NCBI GenBank assembly: GCA_902493795.1
Contig: CABUQZ010000007.1
Coordinates: 10,509-74,508 of the forward strand
Reading direction: 5' to 3'
Source: an uncultured Clostridium sp.
Lineage (GTDB): Bacteria > Bacillota_I > Bacilli_A > RF39 > UBA660
Length of the DNA: 64,000 nt
Of the stretch, positions 25,554 to 35,521 are shown piece after piece (position 1 is the stretch's first letter; the number at the start of each line of letters is the position of its first letter). A program made the translations under genes and the position numbers. The notes beneath the pieces were generated by a model. The model did not search any database. It worked only from the letters and a program-made list of their open reading frames with translations, and was not told where the DNA came from.

Positions 25554-27227
25554 CTACTTTTTAATATCCAAGATTACTGGTAAAATTATTGGTTTTCTTC
25601 CCGTTAGTTCATAAATAAATGGGAATAAATCAGCAGTAATTTGGCTTTTTATATCGTTAAAGTTAACATTTCCTTCTTTTAATTTATTTACAATTATTTT
25701 TTCTGCTTCACTTTCAATTTGTTTTAGTAAAGCTTCGTTTTCATTTACAAGAACGAACCCTCTTGTTGTAATATTTGGGTGTATTAATAATGCTCTGTTT
25801 TTCATATCGATGTTTGCAATAACAACAAGTATTCCATCGCTTGCCATAATCTTTCTATCTCTTAAAACTGCACTATTAATTTCTTCTAATCTGTTGCTAT
25901 CTATAAAGACATCGCTAGCAATAACAGGAACATCTTTTGTTATTACATGATTATCTAAACTTAACACATCACCATTTTGAAGTACAAATGTATTTTCTTT
26001 TGGAATATCACAATCAATAGCAAGATTTGCATGATTCTTAAGCATTCTATAATCTCCATGGAAAGGCATAAAGTACTTTGGCTTAATAAGTCTTATCATC
26101 AACTTTAATTCTTCCATATTAGCATGTCCTGATGAGTGAATATCTGATAAAGATTGAGTAGTGTATACTTTAACACCTTGAAGGTATAACTTGTTAATAG
26201 TATGCCCTATAGACATAGCATTACCAGGAATAGGAGATGAAGAAAATACAACAACATCATCAGGTCTTAACTTAATTTGCTTATGTGTTCCATTTGCAAT
26301 ACGAGAAAGTGCTGCAAGTGGTTCTCCTTGAGATCCTGTACAAAGTATAGTAACTTCTCCAGGTTTTAAGTTGTTGGCTTCATCAGCATTGATTAAAATA
26401 TCAGGGTGATCAATATAACCACCTTCTATAGATATTTTTATATTGTTTTCCATACTTCTTCCAAATACACATAATTTTCTACCATGATTGTAACAAGTTT
26501 CAACAATATGTTTTAATCTATAAATATTAGATGCAAATGTTGCAATAATCATTCTTTGAGTAGTATGTCTATCAAAAATATCATTTAAGGCATTATCAAC
26601 TTTCGCCTCACTCATACTTATTCCTTCGTTTAAAGCGTTTGTTGAATCGCTTATTAAAAGGTCGACTCCATTTTCTCCAATTCTTGCCATCTTGTGTAAG
26701 TCTGCCATTGGTCCAATAGGAGTAAAGTCAAACTTAAAGTCTCCTGTTGTTACAATATTTCCATCTGGTGTTTTAACAAGTATTCCATGAGAATCTGGAA
26801 TAGAGTGGGTAGTTCTAAAGAATTCAACCTGAATATGATTAAACTTAACAACTGTAGTATCATCATATGCAAATAAATTATCGTATCTTATATTTTTATC
26901 TTGTAATTTTAAACTAATTAATTCTTTGGCTTGTTTCGGTGCATAAATAGCTGGTAAATCAATTGATTGAACCAAAAATGGTATAGCACCTATGTGGTCT
27001 TCATGACCATGTGTAATAAATAGTGCTTTAACTTTATCTTGATTATTTTTTAAAAAAGTAAAATCAGGTAAAACATAATCTATACCTAATAACCCAGCAT
27101 CTGGGAAACTAATACCAGCGTCAATAATAATAATCTCGTCACCATGCATTACACAATACATGTTTTTTCCGACTTCTCCCAAACCACCTAAAATAATTAT
27201 TTTAGTATCGTTTGTTTTTTTGATCAT
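25554..27227 (-). CDS. rnjA: Ribonuclease J
   Basis: Metallo-beta-lactamase/beta-CASP ribonuclease with endo- and 5' exonuclease activity. The zinc motif HGHEDHIG is at residues 73-80. VTTGDFKFDF and the beta-CASP motifs (SGHAN, FMPFHGDYRML) follow, and a C-terminal domain completes 557 residues, the usual length for RNase J1. The start is ATG at 27227 behind aggag. It sits between cell-envelope genes as a single-gene unit with terminators on both sides. Confidence 0.95.
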   Translation of the reverse strand: MIKKTNDTKIIILGGLGEVGKNMYCVMHGDEIIIIDAGISFPDAGLLGIDYVLPDFTFLKNNQDKVKALFITHGHEDHIGAIPFLVQSIDLPAIYAPKQAKELISLKLQDKNIRYDNLFAYDDTTVVKFNHIQVEFFRTTHSIPDSHGILVKTPDGNIVTTGDFKFDFTPIGPMADLHKMARIGENGVDLLISDSTNALNEGISMSEAKVDNALNDIFDRHTTQRMIIATFASNIYRLKHIVETCYNHGRKLCVFGRSMENNIKISIEGGYIDHPDILINADEANNLKPGEVTILCTGSQGEPLAALSRIANGTHKQIKLRPDDVVVFSSSPIPGNAMSIGHTINKLYLQGVKVYTTQSLSDIHSSGHANMEELKLMIRLIKPKYFMPFHGDYRMLKNHANLAIDCDIPKENTFVLQNGDVLSLDNHVITKDVPVIASDVFIDSNRLEEINSAVLRDRKIMASDGILVVIANIDMKNRALLIHPNITTRGFVLVNENEALLKQIESEAEKIIVNKLKEGNVNFNDIKSQITADLFPFIYELTGRKPIILPVILDIKK

Positions 27228-27314
27228 AAAATTTTATAAACTCCTTTCATAATATTAAAGAACTAACTAACAAATTATACTATGAAAAGTAATGTTTGTC
27301 TACATTTTTCACGC

Positions 27315-27356
27315 AAAAAAAAGATAGAGTAGTTTACTATGTAAACCATCTATCTA
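27315..27356 (-). terminator. Terminator of the LCP gene
   Basis: On the minus strand a long hairpin (agatagatggtttac paired with gtaaactactctatct, few mismatches) is followed by a run of eight T. Confidence 0.85.
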
Positions 27357-27362
27357 ATAATG

Positions 27363-29690
27363 TTATGGATTTAAACTAGGTTCATTTCTATCTTGTGAAG
27401 GTGCTTGAATTTCTGTTGATTCTTCGTTGCCACTAGAACCACTAGAACCACCAGAACCTTCCTCTGTGCTACCACTAGATTCACCAGTATTACCAGTATT
27501 TCCACTAGGATTATCTCCAGAGCTACTACCTGTATTACCACTAGACTCACCAGTGTTTCCACCGGTATTACCAGCTTCTTCTCCGCCACCTTCAGAAGAA
27601 TTTTTTTCTTTAGCAATTGTAAATGACATCGATAAGCTCTTATCAAGCATTTCTTTTACTGTAGTTCCTTGAGGAACTGTCTGTTCCATAATAGTTCCTT
27701 CTTTTTCTGTTGAGCTTTCTACATAAGTGGATTTACCAGTACTTATCATATTAGAAAATCCATTTGCCCAAGCAAGATACTCATCATAAGTTTTACCAAC
27801 AAAATTAGGAACAATGCAAGCCTTGTTTAATTCTTCTTTAGTACAATCTACTTTAGTAGGGGCACTAGCTTCATTTTTAACAACTTTTAAAGTTATTGTC
27901 CTGTCAGCTATTAAATCGATTCTTTTGCTTTCTGGATAGTTTTGACTAATAATAGTACCATTTGATTTGCTTTTGTCTACAACATATTCTGGATTTAATT
28001 TAACTCCATTTTGATTTGCCCAAATTTGAGCTTCAGAATACTTCATACCAACTAAATCTTTAACAAGTTTATATTTAACAGTACCATAATATCCTTTTCC
28101 TATTACAGATGTTTCATAATTTTCTCCTAATTTATATGAGAAAGATTTAATTAGTTGAGGCTCAACTCCACTTAAATTATCTTTCATAGCTTTTTTAACA
28201 GCATTAAGACTCTTTGTATTTAAAATATAATCCCAAAGAACTAATCCACTTCTTTCATCATAAATCATTTGACCAGTTCCATCTAAATATAGTTTTTGAA
28301 TAGATAAAACTTTATCACTTGAAGAAGATATTAATACATCTTTCGCTATATTGTAGAAAGATAAAATTGTATCTTCACTCATATTAGTATCAAAGTTTTT
28401 AGATATAACATCTAATAATTTCTCTAAATCATCAATAGAGGAGAAGTTTTTCATTTTATCAAGTATAGCTTGAATAACTTCTTGTTGATGTTCAGATCTT
28501 ACAAAGTCACTTCTTTCTCCATAAGTCCATCTTTTTGCACAGTATTGTGAATTACTTTTTCTATTTCTTGCAAATGCTAAAGCTTTTTCACCATCTAATC
28601 TTTGTCTTCCTTTTGTAATGTATATTGTGTGCTCATCAAATCTTCTATGACTATCTTGTTCACACATATCATAAGGAACATCTACTACTATTCCATCAAG
28701 AGCATTAACTAAATCAACAACTCCTGTGAAGTTTATCTTCATATAATAGTCAATTTTAATATCTAAAAAGTTTTGAATAGTGTTTATAACACATTTAGTT
28801 CCATTAGCTGCAGAGTGAGTTATTTTATTATCTACATTTTTCATACAAGAAATAGGTACATAACTATCTCTTGGAATACTTAACATAGTAGCACTCATTG
28901 TAGAAGGATTAAATGTTACAACAATTAATGAATCTCCATTAAATGAATCAGCATGTTGTAATCCACTAACAGTTGAATCAATACCAATTAATAAAACAGT
29001 AAATGGTTCTGATACATCTTTAGAACTACCACTTAAATGAACTTCTTCTTTAGTAACTTCCTTTTTCGTTGTATCTACAATTACAAGTTTACTACCAATA
29101 TCTTCAAATTCTTCTCTTGTGCTATAGACATCAACGAAATTAGTTGGTAAGAAAGCGTAATCAATTTCCTTGTTATAAAGATCAAGAATCATCTTTGAAT
29201 CACTTTCGTAATCTACCATTTTATTATTTTTATCTAAAGAATACTTTTTAATAATATCTTCAGATAGATTTTCTATATCTCCATCAGCACTTATTCCAAT
29301 TTTTTTATCTTTCAATGTTGATAGATTAACATCTTTATTTTCTTTTAAGGATACCAAACTAGTAGAGTAGACTACTTTTTTGTTTAAACCTGAAAAATAA
29401 GAATATATTTTATTTAGATTGTAACCTAGAAATATAAATAAAATTGAGAATACAATCAACACACCTGAATAAGCATACCTTTTTTTCTTTTTCTTCTTCT
29501 TATTGTTTGTACTTAAAAACATTTTAGCAAGAATCAAAATATCGATTAATACTATAACACCAATTATTATATATCTTATAAGTGTTTCAATCTTATTAAA
29601 CAATAATATAGACTGAATTAGATATATAGATGTAATGATAAATATCACTGCAAATATACTACTGTAATGTATTTTTACTTTTTTCTTCAT
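27363..29690 (-). CDS. LytR-CpsA-Psr (LCP) family protein with PASTA-like repeats and a Ser/Gly tail
   Basis: LCP proteins attach teichoic acids or capsule from lipid carriers to peptidoglycan. This 775-residue form has three N-terminal membrane segments (to about residue 95), an exported domain, then the LCP core at about residues 225-410 (LLIGIDSTVSG, IPRDSYVPI, KITHSAANG, LDGIVVDVP, ALAFARNRKSN). Two PASTA-like repeats follow (LVGMKYSEAQIWANQNGV; VPNFVGKTYDEYLAWANG), and the tail is low complexity (GNTGGNTGESSG). PASTA modules usually sense muropeptides in Ser/Thr kinases and PBPs, so the fusion to an LCP domain is uncommon. The insert between the membrane segments and the core (KKIGISADGDIENLS) is solute-binding-like. 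Confidence 0.85.
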   Translation of the reverse strand: MKKKVKIHYSSIFAVIFIITSIYLIQSILLFNKIETLIRYIIIGVIVLIDILILAKMFLSTNNKKKKKKKRYAYSGVLIVFSILFIFLGYNLNKIYSYFSGLNKKVVYSTSLVSLKENKDVNLSTLKDKKIGISADGDIENLSEDIIKKYSLDKNNKMVDYESDSKMILDLYNKEIDYAFLPTNFVDVYSTREEFEDIGSKLVIVDTTKKEVTKEEVHLSGSSKDVSEPFTVLLIGIDSTVSGLQHADSFNGDSLIVVTFNPSTMSATMLSIPRDSYVPISCMKNVDNKITHSAANGTKCVINTIQNFLDIKIDYYMKINFTGVVDLVNALDGIVVDVPYDMCEQDSHRRFDEHTIYITKGRQRLDGEKALAFARNRKSNSQYCAKRWTYGERSDFVRSEHQQEVIQAILDKMKNFSSIDDLEKLLDVISKNFDTNMSEDTILSFYNIAKDVLISSSSDKVLSIQKLYLDGTGQMIYDERSGLVLWDYILNTKSLNAVKKAMKDNLSGVEPQLIKSFSYKLGENYETSVIGKGYYGTVKYKLVKDLVGMKYSEAQIWANQNGVKLNPEYVVDKSKSNGTIISQNYPESKRIDLIADRTITLKVVKNEASAPTKVDCTKEELNKACIVPNFVGKTYDEYLAWANGFSNMISTGKSTYVESSTEKEGTIMEQTVPQGTTVKEMLDKSLSMSFTIAKEKNSSEGGGEEAGNTGGNTGESSGNTGSSSGDNPSGNTGNTGESSGSTEEGSGGSSGSSGNEESTEIQAPSQDRNEPSLNP

Positions 29691-29714
29691 ATGTCCTCCA
29701 TCAAAAAAAGAAGA

Positions 29715-31316
29715 TTATTTGTTTTTTCTTTTTTGAATTTTCGAAATATCTCTTTTGATTTTACCATCTTTTTTCTTTTTTTTATCACTTTCTTTATTAT
29801 TTATTTCATTTTCTTCGATATTTAAATCATTTTCGATATTTTCTTTTTCATCTAGTAGTTCTATTTTTTCATTATTTTCTTCATCTTCTTTTTCACTTTC
29901 AACTAAATCTTCATTTTCTTCTTCTTTTAGTTTACCACTTAAATCGTCAAGATCTTTAGTTTCTTCTACATCGTATATTTTATTTTTTTTAGCTAATTCT
30001 TCATCACATCTATTTGGAAATGCGATACATTTATTTTTCTTTCTTTTTTTATTTCTAATTGTTGATACTAATAAAACCAAATAAGTAATTATTAATAGCC
30101 CTCCAAGACCAATTATAACGTAAAGAGATTTATTGTTTTTTATATTTAATTCATTAATCTTATCGATTGGTTTGGTATTAAATCTCTGTATAGTTCTTTC
30201 TTTCTCATCATATTGATATAAATGTTCTTCACCAGTTGATATATTAACTGCATTTATAAGGTAAAACCCATCATTTATTCCTTGTGCTTTATAAGCAGTT
30301 ACTTCTTCTTCATCAATTTTTATTTTAGTTTCTTGATATCCTGTTGGAATATCATTTGTATTAGTTATTGTTACTATAAGTGAATCAAAGTTAAAGTCTT
30401 TATATGGTGAATAATTACCATTATCATATGAATAAAGAGCGATATTTCCAGATGCATCTTTTAAACCAACGAGTGTAGTGTTTGTTTTTTCATTAACAAA
30501 TGCAGGAACATCTTCTTGATCTATTTTTATTGTTGATTCTACAAAGTTGCTGTTTGGATTTTTTATTAATTCTTTTTTTCTTACAACATTGAATGTTTGT
30601 CCCTCTTTTTCTACAACGATAGGTTTTAATTCTTTTACTGTTACATTTAATGTATAAGTTTTAGAACTTCCATTTTGAGCAGTTACTTTAATGTTTATTT
30701 TGTTAACTCCTTCAACTAAAGAGTGCTTTCCAAGGCCTGACACAGAAGATTTAGAATCTTCAACTGCTCCAGTAACATTGATTGATCTAATATTATTTTC
30801 AAGTTCTAATGAATAGTTAACAGTATTTTTATTAAAAGCAGGGGATATCTTATATCCATCAACTCCCAATTTGGATAAGTTATTATTTTTACTATAAGAT
30901 CCTTCAAGTTGAGCTTGCGTTATTATATTTAATGTTTTAGTTTTATTAGAAAAACTTAATGGTTTTAGATTTGTATCATATGCTTCATTTACCTTAAAGG
31001 TTATGTTTGCATTTCCTTTAGCTTTGGCTCTAAATTTAAAAGTCAAAGTATATGAAGTCTTTCCATAATAATTATCTGTAATATCATTAAGAGTTCCACT
31101 TACATGGGTAAGTTTACTAGAATCGTATGTTACCGAGTAATTAACTGCCCCAATTGGTGTAGAACTAGATAACTTAACAGAAAATGTAACTGTATTTCCT
31201 ACAACTGCTTGGCTAGTACTTAAATATGCCGTAACGTTAAGCGTTGCTGCATAACAGATAATGCTTCCTGTAAAAAACATTACAAGTGATAATATTAATA
31301 GTTTAATTTTTTTCAT
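29715..31316 (-). CDS. Membrane-anchored protein with cohesin-like and cadherin-like domains
   Basis: The 533-residue protein has a signal peptide (cleavage near CYA-AT), a cohesin-like domain (residues about 25-130: LNVTAYLSTSQAVVGNTVTFSV ... ANITFKVNEAY), a cadherin-like beta-sandwich (about 145-225: SKLGVDGYKISPAFNKNTVNYS) and an unknown exported region. A membrane span follows (about 395-420, YVIIGLGGLLIITYLVLLV), then a highly charged Lys/Glu cytoplasmic tail. The next gene in the same direction encodes a dockerin-bearing glucosaminidase. A cohesin next to a dockerin suggests a bound pair at the cell surface. The contact is inferred from domain identity by eye. Confidence 0.75.
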   Translation of the reverse strand: MKKIKLLILSLVMFFTGSIICYAATLNVTAYLSTSQAVVGNTVTFSVKLSSSTPIGAVNYSVTYDSSKLTHVSGTLNDITDNYYGKTSYTLTFKFRAKAKGNANITFKVNEAYDTNLKPLSFSNKTKTLNIITQAQLEGSYSKNNNLSKLGVDGYKISPAFNKNTVNYSLELENNIRSINVTGAVEDSKSSVSGLGKHSLVEGVNKINIKVTAQNGSSKTYTLNVTVKELKPIVVEKEGQTFNVVRKKELIKNPNSNFVESTIKIDQEDVPAFVNEKTNTTLVGLKDASGNIALYSYDNGNYSPYKDFNFDSLIVTITNTNDIPTGYQETKIKIDEEEVTAYKAQGINDGFYLINAVNISTGEEHLYQYDEKERTIQRFNTKPIDKINELNIKNNKSLYVIIGLGGLLIITYLVLLVSTIRNKKRKKNKCIAFPNRCDEELAKKNKIYDVEETKDLDDLSGKLKEEENEDLVESEKEDEENNEKIELLDEKENIENDLNIEENEINNKESDKKKKKDGKIKRDISKIQKRKNK

Positions 31317-31327
31317 TTGTTAACCTC

Positions 31328-33445
31328 CTAACCCTGACTGATATTAGTTTGTTTTAAAATATGTTTTTTAACATATAGTAAATCAAGAGTATTAATAGTT
31401 CCATCTTTGTTAACATCAGCAGCTTGCTTATATGCTCCAGTTAAATTAAATTGTTTTAATATACTTTTTTTAACGTTTAGTAAATCAAGTGTATTTATAA
31501 CACCATCACCATTTATATCTCCATATATAACTATTTCGACTACTTTGGTATTTCCATTACTTGAAACAGTTACTTTATCACCAGTTACTACAATTCCAGT
31601 AGTTTTAGGTTTATTATTTCTATCTGTAATATTTACTGTAACAGTAGGAGAGTTTTTAAGTATATTATTAATTACTGTATTAACACTTGTTCCTAAAGTT
31701 ATTTTTGAAATGTATTGTCCTTTATAGTTATATCCAGATTTTTTAATTACATCATCTAAATTTACTACAATAGGTTCATCTGGTGTAATTGGTGTATCAG
31801 GAGTGTCAACATTTTCTCCTGGTTCTTCATCTTCGATAGGTGGAGTAACAACTTCATCTGGTTTCTTTCCTCTAATAATAGTTAATGAATATGTTCTAAC
31901 ACTTTTATTTTGTGCTGTAACAACAACGTTAGCAATAGTTTTCTCATCAGTTAATGGAATACTTCCAACACCAGATATAGTAGCTTTTGAATTAATACTT
32001 GTTGCACTTATCTGAACAGATTCAGCATAAGGAATATTAATTGTATAATTTGACACTTCGTTATTAAAGTTTGTTACAAGCGAATTATTTACTTTTAAAT
32101 CTTTTAAATAGTTATTTGGATTTCCTAAATTTGGTAATTTAGTACTTTCAGGCATTCCTTCAAAAACTGGAATAACAAATACGAAATCTTTTTCTATTAA
32201 CCCAAATTTATTATATGAGTTATATGCAGAAACAGCAGGGGATGTTAAGGCATCTACATTAGTTGTGTACTGATGCCAATTTGGTTTTGTGGCATTTATT
32301 GATACATTAAATTTTTGAAAATAAGAAGTTTGCTGTCCACAGTTTACGTAACGTTCTGATACAAATGTTGATCCTTCAACGATTGCTTTTTGAGGTGTGT
32401 TCCAATTACTACTTTTAGCATATTTAAGTGACATTAACTTAGGGTTAGTTGATGAAGAAGCACCAATATTAAAGAAGTTATAATATCCAGTGTAATTAAC
32501 TCCATCAGATAACACTCCAGCTTTTCCATTACTACATATATTATTAGTAGAAGTTCCAACTTCTTGTTTAACTAGTGAAGCAAGAAATATTGGAGAAACT
32601 TTGCTTCTTTCAGCTGCTTCCATAAAATAACTAGTATATTGTTTTAAGAAATCAGAAGAAAGAGTGTTTCTAGTAACATCACTTGTTTGATATGTAGGAT
32701 GATAAAATAATTCTTCAAACATAAAGATGCTTTTTTCTGTTAAAAAGTTTCTAGGATCAAGAAAATATGAAACAGTTTCGCTATTTGCTTGATACCAATA
32801 ATCACCATCATGTCTAATAAAAGTATCTGTATCATGATTGTAATCTGGCTCTAGTGTAGATAAATAACCTTCATACCCATTAGCAGCATCTGTTGGTGAA
32901 ACATGATATAAATTATTCCCTGACGAATTTTGATACTCTAAAGTCTTTGACCAAGACTCTTTTGTTTTAATACCTTTAAATATCCAAGTAGGATGCTTTT
33001 TGTGTAATTCTTTTAATTTTACTTTATAGCTTTCTGGAAATCCTTGAGAATTTAGATAAGCATCAAACTCTTCATCTGTCATTGCTGCCATCTGTTCTCC
33101 AGTTTCGCTAATTTCTGGAGATGGATTTTCTACTTCGGGCACATCAACTGTCTTAATATCGACAATAAAAGTTGAACATACATAACCCTGTATATTATCA
33201 GCAGATTTAATTTTAACCCATTTATCATCACAACCATTACCACTTTCCGCATATTCAAGTATTGTAACAATTGAGTCGTGCTCTGCATTACCGATTTTTT
33301 CATAGTTAGTTCCAGGATTACTCCTAATTCTTAAACTAGGTACAGCGTCAACTCTTCCTACAGTAACTTGCACTGCGTAACTGTGTCTTGGAAGAAGTGC
33401 TAATGAAAACACGATAATAAACAAAATTGTTTTACATTTTTGCAT
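31328..33445 (-). CDS. Dockerin-bearing N-acetylglucosaminidase (autolysin)
   Basis: This 705-residue exported protein has a signal peptide (to about residue 24), an SH3b domain (about 25-95: LRIRSNPGTNYEKIG, WVKIKSADNIQGYV), a glucosaminidase domain related to LytG (about 215-430: EAAERSKVSPIFLASLVKQEVG holds the catalytic Glu), a cadherin-like domain (about 455-530) and a Pro/Glu linker. A type I dockerin closes the protein with two calcium-binding repeats (GDINGDGVINTLDLLNVKK; ADVNKDGTINTLDLLYVKK). The enzyme would cut peptidoglycan glycan strands. It is upstream of the cohesin-like gene by 11 bp, so the two form an operon together with the LCP gene. Confidence 0.88.
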   Translation of the reverse strand: MQKCKTILFIIVFSLALLPRHSYAVQVTVGRVDAVPSLRIRSNPGTNYEKIGNAEHDSIVTILEYAESGNGCDDKWVKIKSADNIQGYVCSTFIVDIKTVDVPEVENPSPEISETGEQMAAMTDEEFDAYLNSQGFPESYKVKLKELHKKHPTWIFKGIKTKESWSKTLEYQNSSGNNLYHVSPTDAANGYEGYLSTLEPDYNHDTDTFIRHDGDYWYQANSETVSYFLDPRNFLTEKSIFMFEELFYHPTYQTSDVTRNTLSSDFLKQYTSYFMEAAERSKVSPIFLASLVKQEVGTSTNNICSNGKAGVLSDGVNYTGYYNFFNIGASSSTNPKLMSLKYAKSSNWNTPQKAIVEGSTFVSERYVNCGQQTSYFQKFNVSINATKPNWHQYTTNVDALTSPAVSAYNSYNKFGLIEKDFVFVIPVFEGMPESTKLPNLGNPNNYLKDLKVNNSLVTNFNNEVSNYTINIPYAESVQISATSINSKATISGVGSIPLTDEKTIANVVVTAQNKSVRTYSLTIIRGKKPDEVVTPPIEDEEPGENVDTPDTPITPDEPIVVNLDDVIKKSGYNYKGQYISKITLGTSVNTVINNILKNSPTVTVNITDRNNKPKTTGIVVTGDKVTVSSNGNTKVVEIVIYGDINGDGVINTLDLLNVKKSILKQFNLTGAYKQAADVNKDGTINTLDLLYVKKHILKQTNISQG

Positions 33446-33729
33446 ATTTCACCTCCATAATTTTCCAACATAATTATATAATATTAGACATTATCTAGTC
33501 CATAATATCAATAGAATATGGGAAGACTACCATAATTATTAGACATTAATTGACAAAAAATGGTATACACAAAAAAATAAATGCTACTTAAAAGCATTGA
33601 ATAAGAAAAAATAATAAGATATAATCATATTAGAATAAAAAATAATAGAGTTAGTGAAACATGCATTTTACAAGTAAATTAAATAAATAAATAAACTATA
33701 ATTTTTTATAAGTTGGATGGAAAGTGAAT

Positions 33730-34920
33730 ATGGAAAATAGTAAGAAAAACAAAAAGACACCAAGCAAAATACAAAACAAGAAAAAAATAACTATACAACC
33801 AAAAGATGTTAAACAAGAAAAAGAAGAAACAAAAACACCTAAAGTAAAACGCGTTGTAAAAAGAAAAAATATTGATCCAAAAAATCTAATTATATTACTA
33901 GGAGTAATAGTTTTACTAATAATCTTCTTAATCGTGCTTTTTAATTCTAGAAATAAAGATAATGCTCTTGATGTTTTAGAGGAAAAAGGAGACCAGATTG
34001 ATTTAACAGAAAAAGAAGATTTTGCACCAGAAAAATTTCTTAGAGACTACATAAAATGTCATAACGTAGAGCAAAAAAATATAGTCTATTATGATATCCC
34101 AGAAAAACTAGCATATGCTGTACAGGATTCTGAGTTTAACAAACAGTATTTTGAAAAGGGTAAAAATGTAAACTACTCTATAGTAGCAAATGTTTTCTAC
34201 AATATATCTGCTGACGATTTAATTGATAAATATCAAGAAATAACAAGTGAAAATGAGTACATTAAAAGTTCGTATTCAATTTTAAAAAGCAAAGAAAATA
34301 ATGTAAAGATATTGAAGTTTGATTATGTAAATAATGTAAAGAATGAACCCGAATTGTTATACACTGGTCAAGAAATATATTTTGTCTTAGAAATAGATGG
34401 AGGAGATACTTTCTCTCTAGAATATAAATTGATTGATCAAAAAATGTCTGATAGATTATTAAATGAAATAGCAAATGGAATTGAAGTAGATAATAATAAA
34501 GGAAATTATTTGGTATTAACAAAGAATAATAGTGTTTTAACGGGTTCATTGAAATCTATCGATAGATATTACTATGAGTTATATAATTTTAATATCAAAA
34601 TAGATGCTGATAAATATGTTGAAGTAGAAGATTCAAATAATTCATACAATCAAACAACATTAAAAAACAAAGAAAATAATGAAATAGTAACAATAAAAAC
34701 TTCTTACAACAACTTAAGTACAATAAAAAAATCCATAAGTAATGTTATAGAAACAAAAGTAACAATTAATAATAAAGAATTTACAAAACTATACAATAAT
34801 GAAAAAACACATTATATATACATAACAGATAATAAAAATACATATGAAGTTATTTTGAATACAAATGGAAAATCTAAAATTGAGGATTTTACTAATTTTA
34901 CAGTAGAAAAAGTAGATTAA
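33730..34920 (+). CDS. Membrane-anchored exported protein of unknown function
   Basis: This 396-residue protein has a basic cytoplasmic N-terminus (about 50 residues, Lys-rich), one signal-anchor span (NLIILLGVIVLLIIFLIVLF) and an exported alpha/beta domain of about 310 residues without cysteines near the surface. I do not recognise a family. The ATG at 33730 lies 8 bases after ggatgg, a better fit than the upstream GTG at 33724. The 278 bp before it are AT-rich and hold no gene. A terminator follows. Confidence 0.6.
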   Translation: MENSKKNKKTPSKIQNKKKITIQPKDVKQEKEETKTPKVKRVVKRKNIDPKNLIILLGVIVLLIIFLIVLFNSRNKDNALDVLEEKGDQIDLTEKEDFAPEKFLRDYIKCHNVEQKNIVYYDIPEKLAYAVQDSEFNKQYFEKGKNVNYSIVANVFYNISADDLIDKYQEITSENEYIKSSYSILKSKENNVKILKFDYVNNVKNEPELLYTGQEIYFVLEIDGGDTFSLEYKLIDQKMSDRLLNEIANGIEVDNNKGNYLVLTKNNSVLTGSLKSIDRYYYELYNFNIKIDADKYVEVEDSNNSYNQTTLKNKENNEIVTIKTSYNNLSTIKKSISNVIETKVTINNKEFTKLYNNEKTHYIYITDNKNTYEVILNTNGKSKIEDFTNFTVEKVD

Positions 34921-34924
34921 CGAA

Positions 34925-34950
34925 ATGATAGTCTTTTATGGCTATCTTTT
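34925..34950 (+). terminator. Intrinsic terminator
   Basis: The stem gatag/ctatc, extendable by wobble pairs, is followed by TTTTATTTTATTT. Confidence 0.6.
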
Positions 34951-35041
34951 ATTTTATTTAAAAATTTGGTAAAATATTTATATATATCTTTATTGATAAC
35001 AACTTAAAGTATATAATAATTATTTAAAAAGAGGTGTTACC

Positions 35042-35521
35042 ATGGAGAAGAAGAAAAAAGTATTATTTATTTCTTCAACTGGAGGGCATTTATCAGAATT
35101 AATGAGACTTTCTCCTATGTTTGATAAATATGATTATTTCATTATAACGGAAAAAACAAAATCTAATTTAGGACTTAAGGATATATATCCTAATAGAGTC
35201 GGTTATTTGGTATATGGCACTAAAAGAAGAATATTAACTTATCCATTTAAACTTTTGTATAATTCGTTTAAAAGCTTGTTTTACTTTATTAAAATAAGAC
35301 CACAAGTAGTTATAACAACAGGAACACATACTGCTGGGCCTATGTGTTGTATTGCTAAACTTTTTAGAAAAAAAGTAATATATATAGAAACACTTGCAAA
35401 TAGTAAGACAAAAACAGCAACAGGAAGATTAATTTATCATATTGCAGATTTATTCATTGTACAGTGGGAAGATATGTTAAAACTCTATCCTAAAGCTAAA
35501 TATGGAGGGTGGATTTACTAA
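35042..35521 (+). CDS. Alg14/PssD-type glycosyltransferase membrane subunit
   Basis: A 159-residue protein with the N-terminal pattern KKKVLFISSTGGHLSELMRL and the family block VVITTGTHTAGPMCCIAKLFRKKVIYIETLAN. In bacteria this half (PssD, EpsE-like) anchors the soluble Alg13-like subunit to the membrane, and together they add the second sugar to a polyprenyl-linked sugar. The start ATG follows agaggtg. Its stop codon overlaps the start of the catalytic partner by one base (TAATG), typical of split Alg13/Alg14 pairs. Confidence 0.87.
   Translation: MEKKKKVLFISSTGGHLSELMRLSPMFDKYDYFIITEKTKSNLGLKDIYPNRVGYLVYGTKRRILTYPFKLLYNSFKSLFYFIKIRPQVVITTGTHTAGPMCCIAKLFRKKVIYIETLANSKTKTATGRLIYHIADLFIVQWEDMLKLYPKAKYGGWIY

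Noticed and set aside
27427..27672. Plus-strand Pro-rich ORF
   Set aside because: It is the antisense of the Ser/Gly tail of the LCP protein.
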